A stretch of DNA of 64,000 nt from Combretum micranthum (GCA_024138025.1 JAMXBD010000425.1:434001-498000); one strand, 5' to 3'; numbered from the stretch's first letter, positions 49,676 to 62,177 are shown. Made by a program: numbers and translations. The notes: generated from the sequence alone by a model not told the origin.

Positions 49676-49814
49676 TTGATCAAATCTGGACCGTCTGATC
49701 TGCTTGATCAAATCTGAACCGTTGATCTGCTTGATCAAATCTGAACCGTTGATCTGCTTGATCAAATCTGGACCGTCTGATCTGCTTGATTAAATATGGA
49801 CCGTCTGATCTGAG
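49676..49814. repeat. 28-bp tandem repeat, 5 units, in C1
   Basis: Units of TTGATCAAATCTGRACCGT(C)TGATCTGC, five in a row, the last partly decayed. It gives a repetitive FDQADQ reading frame on minus that is not a gene. Confidence 0.92.
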
Positions 49815-50321
49815 CTGACCGTTGACCGTTGACCAGGGGGCGGGTTGGACTTCGGATTTTCGGGTCAAATTTCGGGTCGGATCTGACCCGATCGGGCGAA
49901 GAAGACGAAGTTGCGGCACTTCGGGGAGGATTCCGGCGGCTCTGGTGGTCGGCGGCGGCTGGGAGTTTGTTGGCCCGACTCCTGGTGCGACAACGAAGCT
50001 CCTTGGAGGTGGTGGCGTGCACCCAAAACGGCGGCAAGGGGCGGCTCCGGTGGTGCTTCTCGGCGGCTCAATTGGAAAAGTTCAAAAAAAAATTTGTAGA
50101 GCTAAATTCGAACAAATTGATCAAATCTCAGCACACTTGATCACTAGAAACTAGTTCCTAAAGTTCCTAAAGCTCCTAAAACACTCAATTTGGATCAAAT
50201 CTGATCCAAGAACTTCGAATTTGAAAATTTCGAATTCTACATCTTTAATTCGAAAATTTCAAATTGATCTTGTTATGTGTGTGTTTCTTGCAATTGAATT
50301 GTGCCTTTTGATCCTAGTATC

Positions 50322-50336
50322 CTCTATTTATAGATT
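50322..50336 (-). promoter_or_regulatory. TATA box of LTR-C
   Basis: Minus strand reads ATCTATAAATAGAGGAT, a canonical plant TATA box, about 915 bp from the 5' end of the LTR in sense orientation. Confidence 0.6.
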
Positions 50337-50999
50337 GCAAGCTCAATTTAACGTTTCGTATTGCTTCAGAAACCAATCGATTTTTACCTCTTCATTTGCA
50401 CGAATTTAATCCAATAATTCGTGTTTAATTCGTTTTAAACCGATGAATTGATGATTGATCTTTCATATTCTTCATCAGATCATCCAATATGGGTAGATGA
50501 ATCGTCCAATCATCAATTCTTGTAAATCATCATTAATGGAAAATTGAAGCTTCACAAATTGCATTTTTTTTCAATTTTTCCAATATGAATTTTGTGACTT
50601 TTGGGTTGCTTTTACACATGAATTGTGCACTGGTCTTTCATATTCCATGTCTACTTTGCAATGACATCATCAATTTCAACAATTAATGATGTTTTGTCAG
50701 TTAAAAATTGATGCAAAGTAAGGCAAAAAGTCACTTGAGAAGGATGAAAAGGCAAAAAATAAGATGATAAAAAGGCAAAATTTTTACTTTTGCTAGGGTT
50801 TGAACCTGGTCCTTGAGCTTGGGTGTGTGTTTGGGTCAATGTATTTAACCACAGGCCATTTGGCCTGTGCCTCGATCACTTAGCCAACTCATTACTTAAT
50901 TAAGGCTTTTGGAAAAATGAGTTTAATTAAACAAAAATGAAAATTTTGTTTAATTAATTTTAAAAATGATTTATAATAAAACTATATACTATATTGAGC

Positions 51000-51180
51000 T
51001 CAAATAATTTTCTATATATTTATCTCTCATTTTATGATTTTTTCTTTCTATTTTTTATTCTCTCTCTTTTTTTTTTTTTTCTCTCTTTTTTATTCTCTTT
51101 TTTTTTCTCTATTTTTATTTTTCTTTTCTCTCTATTTCTCACTCCTTTTTTTTATTATTTTCACTCTCATTTTTTATGAG
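51000..51180. repeat. Pyrimidine (T/C-rich) tract
   Basis: About 180 bp of almost pure T and C on plus (purine on the sense strand of C1), flanked by inverted copies of an AATTAAGGCTT-type sequence (about 50898 and 51215). The phenylalanine-rich ORFs here are artefacts. Confidence 0.85.
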
Positions 51181-51839
51181 CTCAATATAATACAAATTTT
51201 TATTATAAATTTAAGCCTTAATTAATTGGGCAAAAATTGGTGTCTACAGTACCATTGCATCATGGTAAAGTCATTGCATCATGACTTGGTTAAGCGCCCA
51301 ACTAACATGTCATTGCATCATGACAGGTTTGCTGCTCCTCGGACCAGATTAAACAGCGTAATAGACATCCAATTCATTCAATATTAAGTCGAATCAATTT
51401 AAGTCAGATTAGGAATGCCTATTTAGCAAACATCAAACAAGTTATTACGTACCTGAACCCGTTAGTATATTACTATGATCTCGGTGAAGAACTAATTGAA
51501 GAATCCTTAACTGAAATAGGAATATCAAAATAATCAATAAATAAATATAGATTCCTCATTCACAATTATATACATATATTTATAACACAATCCTAGATCA
51601 ATTGTACAAGGAAATTCATTAAACCTTGCATAGAGTCTAAATATCAAATTCATGCATAAAACATGTTTATTTAACTCATATATACAATTAATCAAAGAAA
51701 TTCAAATAATTTAATACAAAGTCATAATAAAGCATTTAAACATCCTATTATATCCTAGATTGCTTAACAAATACTTAATTGCTCATATATCAAACTTCGA
51801 AAAATTTTGAAAAAAGTTTTTAGAATTCAAAAGCGCAAG

Positions 51840-52160
51840 GGAGTGCCGGCGGCTTTGAGCCGGTGTTCAACACTATGAAAATCAACAACTGCCAACGCTA
51901 GCAGCGCTCAAGGGTACGCTAGCTACCTTCATTCTACGCCGACAGCTTTGAGCCGGCGTAGAATGCAAATCCAAATTTTTTTCCAAACTTCCAGAGAGGT
52001 ACAAACCGGCCGCGTACATGGATACGCTGGCAGCCTCTGACGATACGCCGGCGGCTTAAACTCACAAATTGCCGGCGGCGTTCCAAAGCGGCGTTAAGAA
52101 TTTTACTTCCAATGCTGCCTCTATGCCGGCGGCGTTGAATTCTAGATGCCGGCGTACGTT
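51840..52160 (-). repeat. CpG palindrome island (GCCGGC type) in B4
   Basis: Dense GCCGGCGGC, GCCGGCGTA and ACGCCGGC motifs in otherwise AT-rich DNA. It is homologous, motif by motif, to 57790-58160 in B6. Confidence 0.85.
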
Positions 52161-53121
52161 TAAAACAGGCCTATTCGATAGAACATAATCCCCTGTTTTT
52201 CCACTTTGAAATTTCTACCCTATCACTTTTTAAACCTTCCTCAACTACATTTTTAACTTCATATACTCACTCCTATCTACACTACTCAATCTTAGCAACT
52301 TAAAACATAAAATCAACACATTTGATCACTTCAAATTCCACTTTCATTCATTCTCAACTTTCCTACACAAACCATCTTCATTTCTTCCCACACTTCATAT
52401 CACTTCCACAATACATGAACAAACTCACACACTCACAAAACACATTTCTAGCTAATCTCAATGCATGAACAAGCAATTTAGATAGCATTTTAACCCATTT
52501 CATCCAATACTTCATATAACCACTACAAGAATGAAAACAAAACAAAAGCATACTTAAATCAACTCACATGTAAATGCCTTGCCTTGGAGAGAACTTTGAT
52601 TTTCAAAGCTTGCTATTGTTCTTGAATTGGACTTGGAAATTGAAATGAAAGAGAAAGAGAAAAGAAAGAAAGAAAAGGGAAAATTCGTATGAAATGGTGG
52701 CTGCCCCAAAAAGTAGTCTAATTAAGCAAAATTAAGCCTTAAACATATCCCAAATTTGCCCTTTAAGGCATATGCAACTTTAGTTTGATTTTGAGTGAAT
52801 TTGAGTTTCATTTGGGCTTATTTAGGCCTAATTACTAACTTAACTAATAAGACTTCTATCAACTAACCTTAAGCAAAACCAAAGTTGATTTTAAAAATCT
52901 AACTTAACTTAACACCTTAATGTAAAAAGACACAATTAATAATTATACTACACTCATTAATACATATAAAACAAAATATTAATTTCACTACATATGCAAA
53001 ATAACACATTTAGACTATTAGCAACACAACTATCATAATCATCATGCTCATTCAATTCAATATTTAAGATAAATAAACAAACACATGAAAATTAAATAGA
53101 ATTTAAATTTAGATCATTTCA

Positions 53122-54210
53122 CTTAGGTGAAATAAAATTTTGTTTATAGGATTGTTTTATAGCTTTTTCTTTAATGAGGTTGTTTATAACAATTAGTCAA
53201 ACTCAATTATTGAATTATAATCATCATTTCTTTTGATATATATACATGTATTTCATTATTAAAATTTCATCAGTGATAGCACTTCTTTATTATTATTTGT
53301 TTAATATTATTCTAACATTTTCTAACTTAATTTTATTGAAAATATTCCTTTTTGCATGGCAATTAGTAAGAGGAAGAGAATTACTCAAGAAAGTATTCCA
53401 ACTCCATCACCATATATCAAATTTATGTAGTATTACTTTTTATATTTATCTTAATTATTTCAATTTTTTTGCGCTTTGATTATTCCAAACATTTTGTGTA
53501 ATAATGAACAATAATTTTTTCCTCTTTAATTGATGTATATATTATGAATATATTTTTTTCTTAATCATTGAATCTTTAAAGAAAATAAAAAAGAAGATGG
53601 GGAGGAAAACGTAGAGGTTGATGATGATGAATCAATTCAAATGAAACTTTACTTTGATAGGCATCATAAGAATAATGGCACATAGACCCACCCAGAGCAT
53701 AACAAAACTATGTAAGTAATTGTACTCCATATAATAAAATTAAATTTCTTTTGCAATTACACTATAATTATACCTAAATTAATTTTTTGTAGTTACAGCA
53801 TCAAATTGATTTTGTTTAGTGTCATAAATCCTATTTCACTTAGATCATGATAATAATTTCTTCTTTTTCCTTTAATTTATATTATAAGTGGAAGAATTTG
53901 AATCAAGGAAGATGGGTGATAAGCTCGAAGAAATGAATCATGGATGTTTCAATATTTTTGAAGACACGGATAGATAGTAAATAATCCCTTAGATGGGGTT
54001 GAACTCTTTTATATTTTAGTACTAATCAATAATATTAATTTTTTTCCTATTGAATATTGTTCACTTGTTCCAATTTTAGATTATTTAATAACTTTTTATA
54101 ATTTCATCAAAATATTATTTTCTTCCAAAGTGAGAAAAGTCATATGCACTGTTTTATTTGGTTTATGATAATAAAGAAAATAATGTAGTTAATTCATCAA
54201 AATGTAAAAC
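53122..54210 (+). mobile_element. CACTA interior, third segment (transposase-like exons)
   Basis: Lies between insertions B4 and B5 and holds the coding remnants described separately. The remainder is AT-rich intron-like sequence. Confidence 0.65.
53356..53980 (+). pseudogene. CACTA (En/Spm) transposase-associated gene remnant
   Basis: Exon-like parts: 53356-53426 (MAISKRKRITQESIPTPSPY..., ending TTTAT|GTAGTA); 53580-53708 (acidic EDGEENVEVDDDESIQ, then LYFDRHHKNNGT, a stop, then THPEHNKTM, ending ACTAT|GTAAGT); and about 53889-53980 (EEFESRKMGDKLEEMN, ending DTDR and a stop). The H..K.GT.....A..M pattern matches the Transposase_24/Ptta En-Spm family, in which the stop position normally holds W or Y. 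At least one in-frame stop, so the gene is dead. Exon borders are tentative. Confidence 0.5.
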
Positions 54211-55374
54211 TGGAATGATCTTACTCTAATCTTAATTTAATTTCCATGTATATGTTTTATTTGTTTTAATTATTGAACTTTATGAGCATGTTAATTAATG
54301 AGAGTCATGTGTTGTAATATTAATATTGGAGTGGATGATTTGGTAATAGGCTAAATTTGTTTAAGTTAGTATATCTTGAATATTATATATGTATATGAAC
54401 AATATTATTAGTGCTTGTGTTGAATATGTATTATTTTGTATGTGTAGTGTTTAATTTGTCAAAGTAAGCTTAGAATTTAATCTTAACCAGGAGAAATTTT
54501 TGCCCCATTTCAAGCCCAAAAACATTCCATTTTAAGGCTCAAAATGAGCCCAAATCCATGCAAATTGAAGCCCATATTTGAGCTACCACTAAAGTCAAAC
54601 TTTAAGATAATCATAAGCCTTATTTTGTTCAAAAACACCATTTTCTAAGGCAACCCAAAAAGCTACACGAATTTTCTTTTCTTCTTCTTGCTTTGCTTCT
54701 TTATTTCTCAAAGAAATACATTCCAAAACACTTAGCAAGAATAAGTCTTAGGTTCTTGTACCTTTCATCAAGCTAAAGCTTCCCTAAGGTAAGTTCATGC
54801 ATATTTAAAAGTTCTTTTACATGTTTAAGTTTCACTTGATATATGAGTTTCATATGCTATGTGAATGCGTGTTGAAATGAGCTCTTGAGAAGTTTCATGT
54901 GTTAATTGTGTGATAAGTTGCATTTTGATGTTATATGAACTTGTAATATATGTTTTATGTGTAAGTAGAAGTGTTGAAAGTTGTTGAAGTCATGAAAAAG
55001 GGTTATGCATGCTCAAGGTGGTGTTGAGAAGTGAATGAGTTGTTGATTAGCTAAATGGTGTATGAGCATGAAGAAGTATTTTGTGCGTTGAATATGAAGT
55101 GATGAAGTGTTTAAGAGTTGATGGTTGTGATAGAAGTGTTTGGTTGGCTTGAATTGGTAGAGTTGATATATGAAGTATTGGTTTTCATTTCTTGGTTGAG
55201 ATGTGTTGAGTTTGTGTTGATGTGATTAATGTGATGAACATGAAGTTTATATATGTTCTGAGTTGATAGAATACATTTTAGATGAAGTTTGATGATAGAG
55301 ATGTGTTAAAGAAGGATTGGAATATGTTTAAAGCTGCACTTTTCGAAGTTTAAAACAAAGGAGAAGTTTTGGGC

Positions 55375-55580
55375 AAATCACGGGCAAGATAAGTCCCGTG
55401 ATGAGCTCGGTTTTTCAAAAAACTTGTCGGGCAACTAATTACGGGCAACCTAAAGGGCGTGATTAGTTCTGACCATGAAAATTTTCCTCATCACGAGCGA
55501 CCAAAAGGGCGTGATTTGCTTTGATCATGAAGTTTTTCAAATCACAAGCAACCAAGGGGGCATGATAAGTCCCCTCTAGC
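55375..55580 (+). repeat. CpG motif island in B5
   Basis: Three to four diverged units of ATCACGGGCAACC(A)AAAGGGCGTGAT spaced about 60 bp apart, the B5 counterpart of the islands in B1 and B2. Confidence 0.75.
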
Positions 55581-56860
55581 GATAGTGCTTTCATAAAATA
55601 ATCATAACTTTTTCATCAAACTTGGATTTAGGTGATTCAAATTGAGTTAGAAAGCTTAAAAAAAGATTTACAACTTTCATCTTTTGAGGTTTTTTATAAA
55701 TTTCAACATTATCAATGCCTAAATTTCGATTATTTCCAGCTTGTATATTTTCTAAACAAAGTTTAAAAACCCATTTTTGCATGTTAAGTGTGTGATTGCT
55801 TAGGAAATGGATCTTTTTGGACTAAAATGAGATATATTAATGATATATGATGTATAATGATGATTGAGTGATATAATTAAGCATGGATTAAGTGGATTTG
55901 TAGGTTTAACAAATAATTGAATTTCTATGAATGTTAAGATAAAACAAGTTACATTGTATATATGGATTAAAGTTAAAAATGATGAATTTTTGAGCTTGTA
56001 TGATCTTGATAAATGTATAAATTGTATGTTATGACCTTGTGTTGTATTTATTTGAAATTCTATGAGTGTTAGACTTAGATTTAGTTATGTTTTATGCATA
56101 ATATTAAGTAGAAATGTTAATTGAGTTGATTTTCTTGTTATAGTAATAGAAACTCCTTCTCCTTTGAGTGCTTTCTTTGATCTTTCTTTGAGTGCCTCTG
56201 TTGATTCTCTGCATAGCATAGGTACACAATGACTTTGCTTAATTATTTGCTAGGTTAGACATATTCTAACTTGACTTAATTCAAGATGACTTAAGTTATG
56301 TTTGTTTTGGTTGTGATTTTCGCTGTTGAATCCAGTCCGGGGAGTGGGATTATCTTTTTAATGTCATGATGCAATGACATGTTAGAATAGGCGCTTAGGC
56401 CGCTTATCATGATGCAATGACTTTCATTAGTGGCTCAGTGGGTAATCGATAGGGTATTTGGTAACGGTATAATATTCGCTTATTCTTAAAAGGAAATAAT
56501 ATGATTTAGTTTAAGTGTTTATGGGAACAGTTGAATTAGATGATGTTATGGATTAAGTTAAGTGGAGTTGAGCAACGGTTAGGAGCCCTAAATGTGATTA
56601 CTTTTTCTTTTAGAAAGTTTTGTAGGAGATATAAATATTCGGGCTACTTATATCAACCCCTTGGGCAACCGATGTTACTTAAGACCCCTAATATCCTTGT
56701 TTGTCTCGGAGTTTGAATACTCCAATATTGTTTTGTTTAATGAATTATAATTAAAGATAATGAAATAGAGTTATTGCATTGCACTTGTTTAGGTTTGCTT
56801 GTCATATTGAAATAGCCATGAATTCCTTAAATTACATATTAATGTGTTATTGAAATGAAA

Positions 56861-56888
56861 TATATATATATATATATATGTGTGTGTG
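56861..56888. repeat. (AT)n(GT)n microsatellite
   Basis: About 10 AT units followed by GTGTGTGTG near the 5' end of B6. Confidence 0.9.
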
Positions 56889-57789
56889 CTTGGTTAATAT
56901 AATTAGTGAATGTATTAGACATGTGTTATTTTATATGTGTATAGTATTATGAAATTAATATTATTGTTTGATATGTATAAATGTGTGCATAGTGTAATGA
57001 ATATGTGTGTCTTTTTCAAATTAATATGCATGTGTTATGTTTAGAATTTAATCAAATTACTTTTGAATAGCTTAGGATTTGTGACAGAAATTTTACAAAC
57101 TTTAAGTCCACTTTTTAAGCTTAAATACAACTCAAATGCATTTGGAATTAACTCAAATTAAACCTTAGGACAAATATACCCCTAATGACAATTGTTGGAT
57201 GAGTATTAGCTTGATTTTAAACAAGTTAGGACCTCTTTTTGGGCAGCCCTCCCTTTCATCTGAATTTTTCTTTTTCTTTCTTTCTTTTCTCTTCTTCCTT
57301 CATTCCAAATTCCAAGTCCAAATCAAGAATAATATCAAGCTTTGAAAATCAAAGTTCTCACTAAGACAAGGCATATACATATGAGTTAAATGCAAGCTTT
57401 ATCTTTTATTTCATGTTCTATATTGTGTTTGTTTGTAAATGTTAGATAGAAATGAATTTTATGTCCTAATTGATGTGGGATTGATTTGGTGCTTTGATGA
57501 TGGATTAAACAAGATTATGTGGCTAATGGAGTGGTAGTTTATATCTTATATGAGTGTTGATGTGTGGAGATGAGTGTTTTGGAAGATTGAAGGATTGAGT
57601 AGTTGAGATGTGAATTTGAAGTGTGATTAGTGTTTTGATGATTAGAAGTAGAATTCATGTTGTTAAGATAGTGTTTGTAACATATAACAAGCTTTGGAAA
57701 GTTTAGACTAAGTTTGGGAATTTTTGAAAGTGAACAAAGTTGTAATAAAACAGGGGAAATCAAAAACATTTTCATATAGGCTAAAATTT

Positions 57790-58160
57790 TTCGTACGCGG
57801 GCATCTGGGGCTTCTACGCCGCCGGCTTATAGGCGGTGTTGGAAGCGAACAGAATCAAATTTCTTAAAGCTGTTCGAACGCCGCCGGCTTTCACTGGAAA
57901 AGTCAGCCAGCGTTCAATTTTCAAATTGTACACCGGCTACTGGGATTCCAAAGCCGCCGACGTAGAGTCAAAAGCTGTCGGTATGTACCTCTCGGTAAAC
58001 TTTTGGAAATTTGGATTTGCATTTTACACCGGCTCAAAGCCGCTGGCGTAGAATGAAAGCCTCTGGCGTACCCTTGAACGCTGCCAGTGTTGGCAGTGTT
58101 GATTTTCAGAGTGTTGAACACCGGCTCAAAGCTATCGGCTTTGAATGCCGGCGTATCCCC
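57790..58160 (+). repeat. CpG palindrome island (GCCGGC type) in B6
   Basis: Repeated ACGCCGCCGGCTT, CACCGGCTCAAAGC and GCCGGCGTA motifs. ORFs across it on both strands exist only because GC-rich sequence lacks stops. Confidence 0.85.
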
Positions 58161-58866
58161 TGTGGTTTTGAATTTCAAAAACTTTCTTCCAAATTTTCCG
58201 AAGTTTGATATATGATCAATTAAGTATTTGTTAAAGGTTCTGTGATATAATAGGATGTTTGAATACTTTATTATGACTTTGTATTAATTTATTTGAATTT
58301 CTTTGATTAATTGTATTTTCAACTAGTTAATTAGTACGTAGGCTAAATGTGAAATTTAATATTGATTTAAACAGTGGTAGATCCCCGCCCAGCCAACCTT
58401 GTTAATTCCCGAGCTATCTCAGGTACGCCGTAACTTGCTTGTATCTTTGTTAGGATAGGCATCAAAATCAAACTACTTTAAATTAAGAAAATCCTATTGA
58501 TATATGAGTGTTGATTGTCTTTGTTTGCCGTTGAATCTGGTTCGGAGAGCAGCACCCTGCTCAGATTGGGGGTAGGGTACTTTCTCGTTATTGGATAAAA
58601 TTGTTTACGAGATATGAGTATCCAAGCTACTCATATCAACTCCCTGAGCATCGTGATGCGTTATTCAGGATCCCTTAGTATTACGGGCTATGCCGGAAGG
58701 TGGAGCTGCCTAGTCTGTATGAACAGTAGGGACCACTCAGGGAGGTGGACGTAATACTATATCCTTATTGTCTGGAGTTTGAATACTCCCGTGTTGTTTT
58801 ACTAACTAAAGACTCAACAATAAACCATTGATTGTTGCATAATGCATTAGTTTAAGAATGTGTGAC

Positions 58867-61800
58867 TGTCACGCCCCGAAGGGTACCCTAAACGTGGCAG
58901 TCCGCCACATATAATATCAAGGCTTAAGAATGGCTATCTTAGTCATGCGAAAGCCTTAGTATTATATGTAAGGCGTCTAACACGGTAATAGGAGATGCTT
59001 TTGGGAAGCATAGTTTAAGCAAGTAAAGATAAACATACAAGAATCTAGAAATAAAGTATATCATATCATTAATAACCAAGGTCTATTACATAATTTCTTT
59101 GGGGCATACCCCCGCTAATTTCAAGGATCGAGATAAACTTCATAACATCCAAAATACTACATTAAAGATTTCAAAGGAATTCTAATCTACGTCTTCGAGT
59201 AGATTTCCTCCAAAAGCTTCAATATATAAAACTTACACGGATACGAGGAGACTTTGGGCATAAAAATAGGTGTTCCTGAGAATACAAATATCTATAGAGG
59301 TGTAAGCTTATGGGCTTAGTGAGTAAATCCCAAAATTCATACTCAAAGAAAATTATCAATCAAATTTATTATTCAAACATATGAAATGCAACAACCACGT
59401 GAGCATACAAGACATATGACTTTCCGGGAATCATATGTTGAATGAATTACGCCCTTCATTCGAGGTTGGGTATTCAGGCCAATTACAGCCACAACTTTTA
59501 AAAACACTTTTATAGATCTTACCGGCTCCTATACACCATCAAAAACTTGTAGTTATTACAGGCTCCTACTAGCCACCAATTTAAGTAGTTCTTACTGGCT
59601 CCTACTCGCCACTGACATGATATACCGGTTATGTCTACCACTACTATTATACACTTGTCCCACCAATTGTATAGTAGTGAATGCAATGTGACTCAACATA
59701 TGAAGTGCATTAATAATTTCTTTAATTAAAGTCTAGTAGTTACATTTAACTTCTTTCAAGTGATCAACCAATTTCAAACACTTCAAGATATTAATGCACA
59801 TACAACTTTATTATAAACAAATCGAGTTTCGATATACGTAGTATTCTTTTAACATATTATCATATACTTCCTTTTGATTTTGCCTAAATTCTAGTGCAAC
59901 TAATTTTACAAGCACAATCGAGAGTATGAGAAAATTAACGGGAAGTAACTCACTCGGCCATGATGACACCTTTCTTGAATTGGATGGGTCGTTTGGAATT
60001 TCCACTTAATCTTAGTAATCCTCGGGATACGAAAATCTTCCTCGTGATTATCTAATCAAGAAGAATACCCAAAATGAGTATTTCATGAAATTCTATTCTT
60101 GAAGATTCTAAACTTTCCTTAAAATCGTGGTAAAATCGTATAAGGGGAAACTCCAACTTAAAATGGCCATAACTTGCTCATTTTAACTCGGAATTTCGCT
60201 TATAATATACCGTTTTCTACCTACTCGGAAAGATCTACGCATTTCTAAACTTATTTTCATACAACTAGGTCATTTGGGTTTCGAAAAGTCAGCGACCAGA
60301 TTTGCCACGAATTTGCAAACACTTGTTTTCCTTTTTGTAAACAAAACTCATTTGAAAAGATAAATATTTCAATTATTTTGTAAACTTTTGAAAGGTATAT
60401 ATTTATATGTAATGACTCATAACAAATGTATGAAGTAAATGGAGTTGTCTCAACTTATAAAAATTAAGGTTTTAAAAGACTTTGAACTTGAGATTCTATT
60501 GAATATTTATTTTACTTTTGAAAGATCTTGAGTTATTGAGATGAATATTCTTTTTCTAAATTTAATCTCTTGTAATTTCTTAAATTCCTAAGGTGTGGTT
60601 TTATTTTCAAAACTTGGGTTCAAAAAGTAATAAAATGTCAATTTTTGTTTCTTGTAATGATTCCAAAAGAATTTCTACTTCTTGATGAAAGATAAGTTTT
60701 CATAAAACCTTTTGTTTATGTAAGAAAAATCATTCCCATGCATGTTCATGGGTTTTTAAGAAATCCATTTTCCATATTTATTTCTTTAGAAAGAATCTTT
60801 AATTCAAGAAAACACTTTCTTATTTATTTTTGTCGAGACAAAAACATTATGTTCATGCATGAATATGAATCATAAGCTATAGAAATATAAAGTAAAATAA
60901 TAACTTGAAAGCTTAAGTAATTAATAAAGTAAATCAGGTATTGGGACCTTAGCTTCATCAAGGTACCCCGGGACTAAGAAAAGACTAGTCCCGAAAAGAA
61001 AAGAAAGAGAAATTGTTTTGACTTGATGAGGATAAGTCTAAGACTAGAATGACTAGTCTTAAAATCAACTTGAAATTAAATAAATTACAATGAAGTAAAT
61101 AAATTGCATGAAAGATAAATAAATTGTAAGACAATGAACTTATATGCTCTAAATAATATAATAGTTATATAGATATATTGGATAGTAAAGAATATAAAAG
61201 AAACATAAATGAACATAGAGGAATTATGTTTATGAACAAAAACAAAGCATGAATTTAATGTTGCTTTCTTAACCTTCATGGTTTTAGAAAACACACACTA
61301 AGCTCATACTAAGTAGATGAACATGAAGAATTCTTGAGAAATTTCTTACCTAAAGGAAGCTAAACTAAGGAGACTTCTTGAAAGAACTCTTGAGAGAAAT
61401 TGGAGAGAAATTTTTGTAGAGTAACTTTAGAGAAGAAGTGGTGTGAAAGAAGTGAAGGTATGAAGGGGTATTTATAGGAAAATGTGGGAGATTATTTGTG
61501 TTAATTAAATAAATGAAAACAAAACAAATGGATGCATGAAGGGGGTGTGGCCGGCGCTAATTTGGGTGTATTGGAGGGGAGAAATTTATTTATTTTTGTT
61601 ATTTTGTTAATTAAAAGTAAGAAATGAGAGATGTGAAATTGTATTGGAAATGAAAATGTATAAGAAATAGGTGTATAGGTTATAAGAGTAGGTTGTAAGA
61701 AAAAATAGAGATAGATGAATAGTGTAGAATAGTAGAAAATAGTGTAATGTAAAAGTAGACATGACAATTAAGTACCGGTAGTAAAAAAATACGCGTATAA

Positions 61801-62177
61801 AAATGATATCTGATATTTCTAGCTACCGAAAAATTACGAAATTGATATTTTTGAAAATCTCATATTTTTACGAGTCTAACAGTATATTCGGAATATTTTT
61901 CGTATTCCGAGCTTCCAGACACGTCTTTCAAGAATCATGTCTGATCGGGTTCAAAGGACACTTGAAATTCTTCAATATGATATTTTTATAAAACCTATAG
62001 CTATTACGAACTATTACAACTAATTTTTCCCACTTCGTTTTCTAGGGCTTGAGAAAACGGCAATGCCGGACTTAAGCGGTTACGGTAAACTAGGGTTTGG
62101 TTGATACTGGGAAATCCGGTTGACTTCTGATTAGGGTTTAAACTATAATTCGGATCCAAAAATTTTGGGAATTTACA
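58867..62177 (-). mobile_element. LTR-A copy A5, solo unit, TSD GTGAC
   Basis: 3311 bp and the cleanest A copy. Plus ends TGTCACGCCCCGAAGGGTAC...GGGAATTTACA. Perfect TSD GTGAC at 58862-58866 and 62178-62182. Read minus: TATA box at 61469-61477, donor-like TTTAG|GTAAGA at 61350, acceptor-like TATTCTCAG near 59275, and the CTATAGAGGTGTAAGCTTA motif near 59292. No gag, protease, RT or integrase sequence. Confidence 0.9.
61469..61477 (-). promoter_or_regulatory. TATA box of LTR-A copy A5
   Basis: Minus strand reads CTATAAATA, followed downstream by a C/T-rich leader and the TTTAG|GTAAGA site. Confidence 0.6.

Larger units (their letters stand above)
48565..51248 (-). mobile_element. LTR-C copy C1, solo LTR, TSD GTACC
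   Basis: 2684 bp. Plus ends TGTCGAGCCTGG...TTGGTGTCTACA. Perfect TSD GTACC at 48560-48564 and 51249-51253, inside an ATTGCATCAT motif of B4. Read minus it starts TGTAGACACCAATTTTTGCC, has a canonical TATA box CTATAAATAGAGG near 50322-50334, and near its 3' end contains GGGTGGCGACTCT, a sequence typical of Ty3/gypsy LTR ends in plants. It carries a 28-bp tandem repeat, a GC-rich block (49810-50070) and a long pyrimidine tract (51000-51180). There is no internal region, so it is a solo LTR. Confidence 0.88.
47651..53121 (-). mobile_element. LTR-B copy B4 (host of C1), TSD CTTAG
   Basis: Own sequence 47651-48564 and 51249-53121, about 2.78 kb net. On plus it starts TGTAAAGACCCGACCC and ends AGATCATTTCA. 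Perfect TSD CTTAG at 47646-47650 and 53122-53126. Read minus it has GTACTAGGCCTTTCGCTCAC near 48138, acceptor-like CTACTTTGCAG near 48100, the conserved hairpin (48313-48337), TCATTGCATCATGA motifs at 51271 and 51310, and the CCGGCGG island at 51840-52160. No coding domain. Confidence 0.87.

Noticed and set aside
49680..50154. Overlapping ORFs on both strands in a GC-rich block
   Set aside because: Long frames arise because GC-rich sequence and the 28-bp repeat lack stops. They lie within a solo LTR and show no domain.
50994..51225. Phenylalanine-rich ORFs that look like membrane proteins
   Set aside because: Translation of a T/C-rich tract.
57836..58208. ORFs on both strands in the CCGGCG island
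   Set aside because: Produced by the low stop content of the CpG repeats. The homologous island in B4 does not preserve a frame.
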